Shown: piece by piece, positions 1 to 8,434 of the stretch | Layout: each line of letters opens with the position of its first letter | Position numbering within the stretch: position 1 is the stretch's first letter | Assembly: GCF_018613195.1 (NCBI RefSeq) | Contig: NZ_JAGGQQ010000019.1 | Location: forward strand, 1 to 64,000 | Direction of reading: 5' to 3' | Source of the DNA: Bacillus sp. ISL-45 | Lineage (GTDB): Bacteria; Bacillota; Bacilli; Bacillales; Cytobacillaceae | DNA length: 64,000 bases | Program-made: the position numbers and the translations under genes | The notes under the pieces: model-generated | The model's input: only the letters and a program-made list of their open reading frames with translations | Databases searched by the model: none | What the model was told of the DNA's origin: nothing

Positions 1-530
1 ATTAATATGGACTTGACTCAACTTCGGACAAAATCGGAGCAAGTCAAAGGGAATTTGTCCGAACCCAAGGCAACTTCGGACAAAATCAACGGAAGCCGCC
101 GGACTTTTGTCCGAACCCGTGGCAACTTCGGACAAAATCGGAGGAAACCGCCGGACTTTTGTCTGAACCCAGAGCAACTTCGGACAAAATCAGCCGAAGC
201 CGCCGGACTTTTGTCCGAACTCCAGGCAACTTCGGACAAAATCAGAGGAAACCGCCGGACTTTTGTCTGAACCCGTGGCAACTTCGGACAAAATCGGAGG
301 AAACCGCCGGACTTTTGTCTGAACCCCGGGCAACTTCGGACAAAATCAGAGGAAACCGCCGGACTTTTGTCCGAACTCCAGGCAACTTCGGACAAAATCA
401 GAGGAAACCGCCGGACTTTTGTCTGAACCCAAGGCAACTTCAGACAAAATCGGGGGAAACCGCCGGACTTTTGTCTGAACCCAAGGCAACTTCGGACAAA
501 ATCGGAAGTTTCCAGCAACAAGTTGTCTAA
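1..530. repeat. Tandem array 1, about ten 52-bp units
   Basis: The block starting caacttcgg recurs at 19, 71, 123, 175, 227, 279, 331, 383, 435 and 487, an exact 52-base step. Each unit carries an inverted repeat (TTCGGACAAAA facing TTTTGTCCGAA) around a roughly 19-base centre rich in ccgccgg. Differences between units sit mostly in 3-4 base patches just after the left arm and before the next unit. Both strands stay open over long stretches, but 52 is not a multiple of three, so the frame changes every unit and the open frames are a composition effect. The array may extend left of the window. Confidence 0.93.
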
Positions 531-569
531 ATCAAGCTTGAGCTTCGAACACTTTACTTCTTTCTAAAT

Positions 570-989
570 CTAAAAAAACTCCATATGTCCTTTTTCTTGT
601 TTGTAATAATCAATTCTATCTTGTAACGTCCCCGTATGGAACTCGAATTTATGGCCATCTGGGTCCGTAAAATAAATAGACATTTTATCTTTTTCATCTC
701 TAAGGCGGCCTGGTAAAATATTCACTTCTAATTCTTTCAACCTGTTATACATGGGTTCAAACTCTGCTTCATCAATTGAAAAAGCTATATGTGTATAAGA
801 TTGGTTTATTTCTTGACGAGGTATGTCTTTCTCCATATTCAGGGCTAGCCATATACCATTAAGATCGAAGTAAGCGGTAGTTTTGCCTTTTACTAACAAT
901 TTTACCTCAAATACGTTTTTGTAAAAAGCAATTGATCTTTCCAAATCAGAAACAGAAAATAATAAATGGTTAATCCCCTTGATCGCCAC
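570..989 (-). CDS. fosB: Metallothiol transferase FosB-like (fosfomycin resistance)
   Basis: This is a 139-residue vicinal-oxygen-chelate protein closely resembling FosB, which adds bacillithiol or cysteine to the epoxide of fosfomycin using a divalent metal in the cytoplasm. The expected metal ligands are in place: His8 (GINH), His67 (SYTHIAF) and Glu116 (KFEFH), and the family signature [10 protein letters not shown] is intact. I chose the GTG at 989 because a GAGGTG ribosome site lies six bases upstream; the GTG at 998 is part of that site. It stands alone between tandem array 1 and the Nudix gene. Family membership is clear; resistance itself is inferred. Confidence 0.9.
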   Translation of the reverse strand: MAIKGINHLLFSVSDLERSIAFYKNVFEVKLLVKGKTTAYFDLNGIWLALNMEKDIPRQEINQSYTHIAFSIDEAEFEPMYNRLKELEVNILPGRLRDEKDKMSIYFTDPDGHKFEFHTGTLQDRIDYYKQEKGHMEFF

Positions 990-1170
990 TTGTCTCACCT
1001 CAAAAATAATTTTACCTGCAGGGAAATCTATTCCTATAAATAAAATATCAGAATAACCAAGTCCCGTGATGTTTCTTTTAAAAATTTCTAAAAAACCGTT
1101 CGGTACTTTAAAAAAAAAGGATTTTCATCATCGATGTGGAAATTAAAGGAAGAGAAAGGGGAGCTGGATA

Positions 1171-1965
1171 ATGATTTTTATGAGAAATACATACAGTATA
1201 CAGCCTGAAAGATTGAATGAAATGAATCATTTCTTTCATTCATATGTTTACCCAATCCATATTAAAAATGGAGCTAAATTAATTGGGCGCTGGGTGAATG
1301 ATACAAAAGAAGAAATTCTGGTTATTTGGGAATATAGCAGCATGGAGCTTTATGAAAGAATCAATAGTTTAATTGAAAATAGTGAAGAGTACCAGTCAGC
1401 GATGGAGGAGTTAGGCGAAATTCAAATAGAAGCAGAAAAAGATTTCTTGTCTTCAACTGCTTCCTATCATCCGCCTAAACATATATTGTCTGTTAGCGGA
1501 TATATCACAAACAAAGATGGCGATGTACTCCTAGTCAGGAATTTTCACCGGTCCGATACAATGGAAATGCCTGGCGGCCAGGTAGAAGAAGGTGAAACAT
1601 TGGAAGAGGCCATTCACCGCGAGATATTTGAAGAGACTGGAATTAAGGTGATCTTAAATGGTATAACAGGCATTTACCAAAACGTGACGAGCGGAGTTAC
1701 GTGTGTAGTTTTCGGAGGTGAGTATCAGTCTGGTGAAACCAGGACAGCTGAGGGTGAAACTTCAGAAGTCTTTTTTACAAAAATAACGAAAGAAAATATT
1801 GAACAAATTATTACGAGGGAACAATTTAGAAACAGGGTTCTGGACGCAATGGATGCTAACTACATCCCATATGAAGCATTTAAAGCAAGACCTTACGAAT
1901 TAGTCAAAAGATTTGATGTGAAAAAAGAGTATAACGTGGAACCTTCCAATACAGGGACATATTAG
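1171..1965 (+). CDS. NIPSNAP-like domain fused to Nudix hydrolase
   Basis: The 264-residue protein has two parts. Residues 1-95 look like a NIPSNAP or antibiotic-monooxygenase-type ferredoxin fold (MRNTYSIQPERLNEMNHFF and a WEYSSMELYE core). Residues 105-240 are a Nudix hydrolase with a complete Nudix box at about 135-158 (GGQVEEGETLEEA followed by HREIFEETGI), which hydrolyses nucleoside diphosphates linked to another moiety. The substrate cannot be told from sequence. The ATG lies after a GGGGAGCTGGATA stretch. The next gene begins about 20 bases after the stop, so the two may be co-transcribed. Confidence 0.85.
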   Translation: MIFMRNTYSIQPERLNEMNHFFHSYVYPIHIKNGAKLIGRWVNDTKEEILVIWEYSSMELYERINSLIENSEEYQSAMEELGEIQIEAEKDFLSSTASYHPPKHILSVSGYITNKDGDVLLVRNFHRSDTMEMPGGQVEEGETLEEAIHREIFEETGIKVILNGITGIYQNVTSGVTCVVFGGEYQSGETRTAEGETSEVFFTKITKENIEQIITREQFRNRVLDAMDANYIPYEAFKARPYELVKRFDVKKEYNVEPSNTGTY

Positions 1966-1983
1966 TGGTCGGAGGGATAAGAA

Positions 1984-2598
1984 ATAAAAACCAAAGCCAC
2001 TCTGTACATATTGACCCTAATATTTACTGGTTATTTAATTAATAACCTCTCAAAAATAAACACTGACTTAAGTGAGTTTGAAACTGTATTCTGGCTATCC
2101 ACATTTTTATCTGTGACATTCTGTTTTGGTGTAACAAGACAAATCATTGTTTCATTAATAAACCTCAGTGTCATGAAAAACCTATCAACATATTTTTATA
2201 TCCTGGTTACGTTAATTTTACCTTATATGATTCTTATGTTGAGTTTTCAATATGAAGTATTATTGGACAAGCGGCTAATCTTTTACTATAAAAACGGACT
2301 TTTAGAAGGAAAGACTTCCATTGGTCTATTAAATGCAGTTTTACTTACTCCGATATGGGAAGAGATGTTCTTCAGAGGTGTTTTGCTATTCACTTTACTA
2401 AAGTTCACCAAACCAGTCTTGGCAATTTCATTATCTGGAGTTGTTTTTGCATTATTTCATCCTATGTATTGGATTGTTACCCTAGCTACAGGCGTGCTTT
2501 TATCCTTGACAGCTTATAAAACTAAATCTTTGATTCCATCGTTTATTTCCCATTCACTATGGAATTTGTATAGTGCAAAATTCTTTCTATATTTTTAA
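1984..2598 (+). CDS. CPBP-family intramembrane metalloprotease
   Basis: A multi-pass membrane protein with the three CPBP/Abi motifs: EEMFFRG, then FALFHPMYW, then ISHSLWN, which supply the glutamates and histidines of the intramembrane protease active site. Members process or protect against peptides, including bacteriocins; the role here is unknown. The start is odd. A GGAGGG site at 1971-1976 points to the ATA codon at 1984 (reading IKTKATLYIL), and no ATG or GTG exists in the right place. The first standard alternative is TTG at 2011, which has no ribosome site. Either a rare ATA start or a mutated ATG is likely. Confidence 0.78.
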   Translation: MKTKATLYILTLIFTGYLINNLSKINTDLSEFETVFWLSTFLSVTFCFGVTRQIIVSLINLSVMKNLSTYFYILVTLILPYMILMLSFQYEVLLDKRLIFYYKNGLLEGKTSIGLLNAVLLTPIWEEMFFRGVLLFTLLKFTKPVLAISLSGVVFALFHPMYWIVTLATGVLLSLTAYKTKSLIPSFISHSLWNLYSAKFFLYF

Positions 2599-2816
2599 CA
2601 AACCAGATTTGCTAAGTCTGTAATTCAATAATGTAGATAAATAATTTATACTTCATACCTTAAGTACGAAACCCGTATCTTTGACAAGCGTAAGATTATA
2701 TTTAAACCGAGTTTCGGGGTATATTAGAATGGTCGATGGCTTTTTAATTTTAGAGCGATTGGTTGAGAGATTTCTTATTACTGGTTAAGTTAATACTAAA
2801 TTTAGAGGAGATTATA

Positions 2817-3314
2817 ATGTCTGTTAAAATCACACCTAAGGGAGAGCAGCTGGTTCTTCAACAAATAGCAAATTTGGAACAAGAGCTGAAGCAAGTGCGA
2901 TTGGATAAAAATATTGCCTTTAATGCTTGCGGGGACGATAAGATTGCTAATCCTAATTTTCATAAATTAGAGCAGGATGAACGTGTATTGGTTGAACGCA
3001 TTCAAGAGATCCAACATGTATATAAGACAGCTGAATTGATTACGGTTGATGAGCGTAATACTGAAACAGTAGAGATTGGCTCAATCGTGAAGTGCTCATT
3101 TGAATACACAGATTTTACGGAAGAAGAAGTATATGAAATTGTCGGTTACGGCGAGTCGGATATAGACGAGAACAAGATATTCTATGATACACCAGTTGCG
3201 AAGAAGCTGATAGGCTTAAAGATTGGTGACGAAACGGTGTTATCAGTTCCTTCTGGAAAAGTGAAATGCAAGGTTTTGCAAATGTACAGCGGATGGGAAA
3301 AAGCAGAGGGATAA
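2817..3314 (+). CDS. GreA/GreB-family transcription elongation factor-like protein
   Basis: A 165-residue protein with the Gre layout: an N-terminal coiled coil (about residues 8-70, heptad-rich, ending HKLEQDERVLVERIQEIQ) and a C-terminal FKBP-like domain with IGSIVKC and PVAKKLIGLKIGDE. Gre factors enter the RNA polymerase secondary channel and stimulate transcript cleavage. The start at 2817 follows AGAGGAGATTATA. The acidic coil tip typical of GreA is not obvious (CGDDKIANPN region), so this may be a Gre-like paralogue rather than GreA itself. Confidence 0.8.
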   Translation: MSVKITPKGEQLVLQQIANLEQELKQVRLDKNIAFNACGDDKIANPNFHKLEQDERVLVERIQEIQHVYKTAELITVDERNTETVEIGSIVKCSFEYTDFTEEEVYEIVGYGESDIDENKIFYDTPVAKKLIGLKIGDETVLSVPSGKVKCKVLQMYSGWEKAEG

Positions 3315-3355
3315 ATTGTAAGGGGAAAGTGAAAATCGAAGGAGGCGAAAACTGT

Positions 3356-3739
3356 ATGAAAATCATTGTTACGAGTATATTTGTTCAAGACCAAGAGAAA
3401 GCATTGAAATTTTATTCGGAAACACTGGGATTTGTAAAAAAACATGATGTTCCCGCAGGAGAATTTAGATGGATTACGCTTGTTTCGCCCGAGGAGCAAG
3501 ATGGTACTGAGCTTTTGCTCGAACCGAACAACCACCCAGCTGCTAAAGAGTATCAAGAGAAGTTATTTGCTGAAGGTATTCCAGTAACAATGTTCGGCGT
3601 TGCGGATATACATAAAGAGTACCAGCGATTAGTGAAAAACGGTGTGAGGTTTACGATGGAGCCGACAAAAATGGGCGAACTTACAATTGCGGTTTTCGAT
3701 GATACATGCGGCAACCTTATTCAAATAATGCAGAATTAA
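3356..3739 (+). CDS. VOC-family (glyoxalase/bleomycin resistance-like) protein
   Basis: A 127-residue protein of the vicinal oxygen chelate fold with the paired beta-alpha-beta-beta-beta modules: SIFVQDQEKALKFYSETLGF at the start and FDDTCGNLIQIMQN at the end, where the conserved GN-L metal-side glutamate position is replaced by Gln. Such proteins bind or modify small electrophiles. The ATG at 3356 follows GGAGGCGAAAACTGT. It begins 41 bases after the Gre-like gene and probably shares its transcript, which ends at the hairpin near 3792. Confidence 0.82.
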   Translation: MKIIVTSIFVQDQEKALKFYSETLGFVKKHDVPAGEFRWITLVSPEEQDGTELLLEPNNHPAAKEYQEKLFAEGIPVTMFGVADIHKEYQRLVKNGVRFTMEPTKMGELTIAVFDDTCGNLIQIMQN

Positions 3740-3791
3740 CTATTTGACGAATTTAAATGTTCCCTATCAAATAGATATTTAATATAAACGA

Positions 3792-3825
3792 GCGTTGATC
3801 CATCATCTGGGATTAACGCTTTTAT
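3792..3825 (+). terminator. Rho-independent terminator after VOC gene
   Basis: GCGTTGATCC and GGATTAACGC pair with one mismatch around a short loop, followed by TTTTAT. Confidence 0.75.
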
Positions 3826-3882
3826 TGTGAGTAATTACGTTTTTTAGAGAAGAGTTGGATTTGTGTAAGCGAAATTGATTAA

Positions 3883-3912
3883 GAAAAAAACTGCCCAAGG
3901 ATTGAGCAGATT
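3883..3912 (-). terminator. Terminator of the small membrane protein gene
   Basis: On the minus strand CTGCTC and a facing GGGCAG flank a short loop and are followed by a run of seven T. Confidence 0.65.
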
Positions 3913-3924
3913 AATCGGATTAGT

Positions 3925-4197
3925 CTATTGAAAAAAGTGGAATAGAAGCATAACGAGAAGACCGGCTACACTGGAGACTCTTTTTATTTTTTTGTTTGCT
4001 GCGGGCTTGATAAAAAGTGAAATAATAAAGCCCAGAGGTATCAGAAGTCCATTGACTTTGAGATTGAAAATTCCAAGGGTATAGTATCCTATCAGTTTCA
4101 AAGGTAAACCCTGTTCATCCACGTCTCTATTTTGGTTGAGGTAGATGAAAAATAGAGTTAGAAGAATCAGTCCTAATATAGTTATGAAAGCATCCAC
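3925..4197 (-). CDS. Small hypothetical membrane protein
   Basis: A 90-residue protein with three predicted membrane segments (about residues 4-20, 48-66 and 75-88) and a short charged loop after the first (NQNRDVDEQG). I do not recognise a family. The GTG start at 4197 is preceded by AAAGGAGAATTTGA, a good ribosome site. It is a single gene between convergent and divergent neighbours with its own terminator. Confidence 0.65.
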   Translation of the reverse strand: MDAFITILGLILLTLFFIYLNQNRDVDEQGLPLKLIGYYTLGIFNLKVNGLLIPLGFIISLFIKPAANKKIKRVSSVAGLLVMLLFHFFQ

Positions 4198-4363
4198 TCA
4201 AATTCTCCTTTATATATAATGTTTTTATACTACCATAATTTTACACTTGTTGTGTGTTTTAACATAAATTTTAAAATGCTTCTGTAAAATGACAGCCAGC
4301 ACTCTTTTTCGTCTCTTAGGAATACTCTGGATAAAAACGTACAGTAGAAATATAGACGACTGT

Positions 4364-5209
4364 TTATTTAGTTTTCACTAAATGATAATACTCACGGTCG
4401 AAGATTCGATAATAAATCCAAGATGGAACTTTGTCATGATATGGCTGCACACTTGCTACGGTTTTCCATTGTGTTTCATGTGCAAGCAGTACTTGTTTGC
4501 GTGATGATGCCTCGGATGCCATTGGGAAGGCGATGGTTGGCTCTGGCAAACCCTTATCCCGTGGGTATCTCTCTTTAAAAGTAGGAGAAAGCTTGAGAAC
4601 AAGATTAATCATTGGTTTGGGAAGGGTGGCGAAATAAAGCCGCTTCACAGGAGAATCCTCTTTTTTCATTTCCGCTGTAACGACTTCTTTTGTCAATTTG
4701 CTCATTACTACATGATCAGGATGTCCGTACAAACCGACTACATCATCGTAGGTAATGACAGTTGTAGGCTTATATTGATCAATTAATTCAGTAATTGTTT
4801 CCTTGATGTCCTCATGATTCGCATCAGCCAGGCCGCTGTCAGGGTAATCATAGACTTCAAGATGGTCAATATTGAGGATTTCCGCTGATTTCTCCAATTC
4901 CTTTGTCCGTGTTTCCCCCAGCTTCTCTTTAGGCACAAGTCCACCAGTTCCGCCGGCCTCCCCTCTGGTAAAAGTAGCGAGGACAGAGGTAACATCTTTA
5001 TCTTTATTCAACTTATGGAACGTTCCGGCTATCATGATTTCATCATCTGGATGAGCAAAGATGGCCATGATTCTTTGAGGCGCTCCATCAGGCAAAAGCT
5101 CCTCCGAAACCCGGATATTCTCATCATTCACATAAAAGTTAGCATACAGTACCGCTCCAGCAACCAGCAGCACCAGCAGACCTGCAGTTGAAAGCAGGAT
5201 AACGATCAA
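4364..5209 (-). CDS. PIG-L family N-acetylglucosaminyl deacetylase
   Basis: The protein has an N-terminal membrane anchor (about residues 1-24) and then a PIG-L/LmbE deacetylase domain. The zinc motif AHPDDE is at residues 52-57 and the second histidine motif GHPDH follows about 110 residues later. Relatives remove acetyl groups from GlcNAc conjugates; in Bacillus BshB acts in bacillithiol synthesis, but this anchored form faces outside. The good ribosome site AAGGAGG and ATG lie at 5230, yet codon 4 of that frame is TGA, so translation must start at TTG 5209 or the gene carries a nonsense mutation in its signal region. Confidence 0.82.
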   Translation of the reverse strand: MIVILLSTAGLLVLLVAGAVLYANFYVNDENIRVSEELLPDGAPQRIMAIFAHPDDEIMIAGTFHKLNKDKDVTSVLATFTRGEAGGTGGLVPKEKLGETRTKELEKSAEILNIDHLEVYDYPDSGLADANHEDIKETITELIDQYKPTTVITYDDVVGLYGHPDHVVMSKLTKEVVTAEMKKEDSPVKRLYFATLPKPMINLVLKLSPTFKERYPRDKGLPEPTIAFPMASEASSRKQVLLAHETQWKTVASVQPYHDKVPSWIYYRIFDREYYHLVKTK

Positions 5210-5547
5210 AGGTTTTTTTCAATTTTTCATCAGTTTCCTCCTTAGGAAAGACTATTAATCTAGTATATGAGCTAACTGATGATTCATTACGACTATGTTT
5301 TATTAAAATGATAAAGTTAAATATAAAATTATTATGTAAACAACTAAAAAGTCTTCATTTGCTATATAAATTTATAAAGAGTATTTAACTCAATAACTTG
5401 ATGCCCACACTGGGTCTTCCACCCCAGTACCAATGTAACCTTTTTCTTCCTTTTTATTATCGAAAACACTTCTTTCGCCCAATTACATAATCATGCAACA
5501 GTTTTTATAATTAAACTGTACATATTCGAGATTCGAAGGAGGATGTT

Positions 5548-6885
5548 ATGAAAAAGGTTCTATTGCTTTTAACTGTTTTCCTGCTAGCTTTGGGGACAGG
5601 CCAGTTTCCGGCGACCGCACAGGAATCGGCCGGGAAGGATTACATTGTAGTATTAAAATCGGGTCAAACTGACAATGCCTCTCTGCAATTACTAAAGGAT
5701 TCTGGTGCTGAAATTCTTATGGACGCTTTGCAAATTGGCGTTGTTAACGTAAGGTCCTATGATCCGGGGTTTCTTGAAAAGCTGGAAGGAAACTCACATA
5801 TCCTCGCTGTTTCCGAAGATTTAGATATCCGTGTTAACGAAGAAGAAGGGTCAGTTTTAAGCCTTCATGAGAGTGGAACGGAATCCCATGAAAGAGCTGA
5901 TCTGTATGAACAATATCAATGGGATGTTAAACGAGTGACTGAAAATGGAAAGTCTTGGTCGATCAACGCTGGGAACAAGGAAACACTAGTTGCGGTTATC
6001 GATACGGGTGTGGATTTTAGCCATCCTGATTTGAAAGAGAACCTTGTATTCGGCAAGGCTTTCTTCCCTGGAGCACAGCCTGAAGATGCATTTAAAGATG
6101 CAGGATCTCACGGCACGCACGTAGCTGGAACAATTGCGGCTAACGGAAGAGTGATGGGGGTCGGACCCGAGCTTGCGATTGCTTCCTATCGTGTATCTAA
6201 TAATCAGGGTCGAATGAACTGGACGGGAATCTTAACGGCGATCACGACTGCTGCTGATGATGGTGCCGTTTCAGCGAATTTAAGCCTCGGAACTTACAGC
6301 CTTATGAATGATAAGCAGGACCGCGCGCTTCACCTGTCCTCTCAACGGGCTGTGCAGTATGCTCTGAAAAAGGGTATGCTGATTATTGGGGCGAATGGCA
6401 ACAATGGAATGGATTTAGGGAAAAGAATGGAAACGGATAAAAAGACTGGCAAAGTATATGACGGTCCATTGTTTGATACTTTTACCAGTATCCCAGGTGT
6501 GATTGGTGTATCTTCATCAACAAACCGTGACACTTTAGCTTATTATTCGAATTATGGATCATCAAACGTGAACCTTGCCTCACCAGGGGGAGATTATGGA
6601 CCTAACTGGCCGAATGAAGCCGGAGATACAACCCAGAGGGATTTAGAGGCGCGGACTTTATCAACCATACCGGTTTCCCAGGGTTCGTACGGTTGGAAAA
6701 TCGGAACTAGTATGGCTGCCCCTAAAGTAGCTGCTGCTGCTGCTCTTGTTAAATCACAGTTTCCTCATTTGTCAGCTCAGCAGATTTCAACTCACCTGCA
6801 AAGAACTGCTGAAGATTTAGGGGAGCCGGGTCATGACGAGTATTTTGGCCATGGATTGGTGAACGTTTTTAATGCATTACAATAA
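5548..6885 (+). CDS. Secreted S8 subtilisin-like serine protease
   Basis: A 445-residue preproprotease. Residues 1-25 are a Sec signal peptide ending near ATA/Q, residues 30-95 resemble an I9 propeptide inhibitor (DYIVVLKSG), and the catalytic domain carries Asp152 (VIDTGVD), His188 (SHGTHVAGT), oxyanion Asn283 (GANGNNG) and Ser388 (GTSMAAP). It is expected to be exported and self-processed. The ATG follows GAAGGAGGATGTT. A hairpin terminator follows the stop at once, so it is a single-gene unit. An inserted acidic stretch around residues 100-125 separates pro and mature parts. Confidence 0.93.
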   Translation: MKKVLLLLTVFLLALGTGQFPATAQESAGKDYIVVLKSGQTDNASLQLLKDSGAEILMDALQIGVVNVRSYDPGFLEKLEGNSHILAVSEDLDIRVNEEEGSVLSLHESGTESHERADLYEQYQWDVKRVTENGKSWSINAGNKETLVAVIDTGVDFSHPDLKENLVFGKAFFPGAQPEDAFKDAGSHGTHVAGTIAANGRVMGVGPELAIASYRVSNNQGRMNWTGILTAITTAADDGAVSANLSLGTYSLMNDKQDRALHLSSQRAVQYALKKGMLIIGANGNNGMDLGKRMETDKKTGKVYDGPLFDTFTSIPGVIGVSSSTNRDTLAYYSNYGSSNVNLASPGGDYGPNWPNEAGDTTQRDLEARTLSTIPVSQGSYGWKIGTSMAAPKVAAAAALVKSQFPHLSAQQISTHLQRTAEDLGEPGHDEYFGHGLVNVFNALQ

Positions 6886-6891
6886 TGAAGA

Positions 6892-6922
6892 AAGCTGAAG
6901 AGTAACTGCTTCAGCTTTTTTT
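6892..6922 (+). terminator. Terminator after subtilase
   Basis: AAGCTGAAG pairs with CTTCAGCTT, followed by a T run. Confidence 0.85.
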
Positions 6923-7042
6923 ATATCATTTTCCGAACAACATAGATTTCTTATAAATAATTTAATTCGAGTTGAGGAAAATACAAGAGAGGGTAAAAGT
7001 TTCTCTATTATTTCAAATCGTCCAGCTTATACGAAATAGTTT

Positions 7043-7171
7043 TTAGAATTCGTTTCTCTCCTTTTGAATTTTGAGGAATTTGAGCAGGAACCAAACTAAA
7101 AATACAACTGGAGCCAGAGAAAAGAACAGTGTTACGATCGGCAGAAAGGAAAATAGATTCTCAGTTACCAT
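7043..7171 (-). CDS. Small single-pass membrane protein (42 aa)
   Basis: A 42-residue reading frame on the minus strand starts at an ATG preceded by CCAGGAGGTTTAAC, a near-perfect ribosome site. The product has one long hydrophobic helix (about residues 6-31, FSFLPIVTLFFSLAPVVFL) and a basic tail (KFLKIQKERNEF), so an inner-membrane miniprotein with the tail in the cytoplasm is likely. No family was recognised. Confidence 0.62.
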   Translation of the reverse strand: MVTENLFSFLPIVTLFFSLAPVVFLVWFLLKFLKIQKERNEF

Positions 7172-7234
7172 GTTAAACCTCCTGGATTTGGGGTATTTTT
7201 TTAGTAACAAAACATCTTGCAAAGGAGTTTTCCT

Positions 7235-7462
7235 ATGAAGCCCTATTCAATCAAAGAAATGTACAGTGATCAGGAATCATATGGTGAAGAGCATGTAACC
7301 ACTGAAATCACCTTTGAGGAAAAAGACTATATGTTAACCTTTCAGAAATCGGATCTTGAATTAATGAATGCATGGGTTCTCGAAAATGGTACATCCCTTC
7401 CTGCAAACCTTTCCGAAGACCTAATCGAGTTAATTAAAGAAGATATAAGTAGGAAAATCTAG
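7235..7462 (+). CDS. Small acidic hypothetical protein
   Basis: A 75-residue soluble acidic protein (begins MKPYSIKEMYSDQES, ends EDISRKI) with no recognised domain. The ATG at 7235 follows AAAGGAGTTTTCCT; the TTG at 7217 is upstream of that site and was rejected. Its last bases overlap the 3-prime end of the convergent dioxygenase gene by four bases. Confidence 0.7.
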   Translation: MKPYSIKEMYSDQESYGEEHVTTEITFEEKDYMLTFQKSDLELMNAWVLENGTSLPANLSEDLIELIKEDISRKI

Positions 7463-8292
7463 TTAACAATACTAGGTTTTTCTTTTTGCAAAATCCCTGC
7501 ACAGATCAAACCGAAGTATGTTGGTGCTTCATAAGATAGGAATTCTATATGCCTTTCCTCGAGAGGTATTGCACCAGCAAGGATAAGGGTTTGCCATATT
7601 CCATCAGGTTTGGCGGCTTCAATGAAATCTGCATTGAAGTCTGCCATTTTTTCAAGTTGATTGGTCTTGATCAGCTCAACAGTTTGTTTATCGAACTCTT
7701 CGGCTGCCGGATCAAACCCATATGGTCCTTGTTCATCATGAGCATGAGCCCAATCGCAGCTGGCAATCAAACCAACTCTTCTATCGTATTGAGCGACTGC
7801 TGAACGAAGAGATTCACCCAATACAACATGATCCTGGAAGGAGAGGTCTCTTGATGGTGTAATCACAATGACTGGAACATCTGGCATGAAACGGAGAGGG
7901 ACAATTGCACCCCAATCCAGCGGCAGGCATGAGATTGGGCCTGCTGAAGTCCCAAAATTTATGGTAGAAGCAGGGAGTCCGTTTCTTATAGCTTCCTCGT
8001 TAATTTTTCGCGCTAAGTGCCGTTCTACTCTTTTTTTCATCGTAAAAGCTGCCTCGTTCTCAGTCCAGCTTCCTTCAAGACGTTCTGAATCGGTTATGGA
8101 AAACCGGCCATTGATCCTTGTTCCGTGTGGACTAAGAACAACGATACAATCAGGTTTGGCAGCTGCCATTTGCTGTCCTAGCTTCTCCATGCTTTTTCTG
8201 GTGACAGCCATCCGCTCGGGGTTGGACCCTTGCAGTTCAGTGATAATCTCACCGCCGTGGGGAGCAATACAAGCATAAACAAATGGATTCAA
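7459..8292 (-). CDS. Class III extradiol dioxygenase (LigB-type) family protein
   Basis: A 277-residue protein of the LigB/DODA/AmmeMemo B-like superfamily. These enzymes use a non-heme iron to open catechol rings, or act on related substrates. Candidate metal ligands are the early histidine in APHGGE (residue 13) and the later VLSPHGTR and CDWAHAHDEQG histidines, all typical of the superfamily. No aromatic-degradation neighbours are present, so the substrate is unknown. An AGGAGG-like site precedes the ATG at 8292. Confidence 0.78.
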   Translation of the reverse strand: MNPFVYACIAPHGGEIITELQGSNPERMAVTRKSMEKLGQQMAAAKPDCIVVLSPHGTRINGRFSITDSERLEGSWTENEAAFTMKKRVERHLARKINEEAIRNGLPASTINFGTSAGPISCLPLDWGAIVPLRFMPDVPVIVITPSRDLSFQDHVVLGESLRSAVAQYDRRVGLIASCDWAHAHDEQGPYGFDPAAEEFDKQTVELIKTNQLEKMADFNADFIEAAKPDGIWQTLILAGAIPLEERHIEFLSYEAPTYFGLICAGILQKEKPSIVN

Positions 8293-8434
8293 AGTTACGA
8301 CCTCCTTTTTTAAGTGTAATTAGATAAAGTTTATAAAAATTCCTTCTTACATTCTGATTTTCCAAATTCTTGCTTGTCTAACTGTCCTGATTTATGGGTA
8401 AAGATAGCTAACGAGACACCAAGGAGGAAAACAA

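Noticed and set aside
7-530. Long open frames on both strands across array 1 (up to 167 codons)
   Set aside because: They arise from a 52-bp repeat with few stop codons; the unit is not a multiple of three, no ribosome site exists and the peptides are frame-shifted echoes of one another.
1-530. CRISPR array
   Set aside because: The variable part of each unit is only a few bases, there are no spacers of 25-40 unique bases and no cas genes in the window.
5219-5221. Selenocysteine at codon 4 of the PIG-L gene
   Set aside because: The position lies in the basic n-region of a signal anchor where no cysteine function exists.
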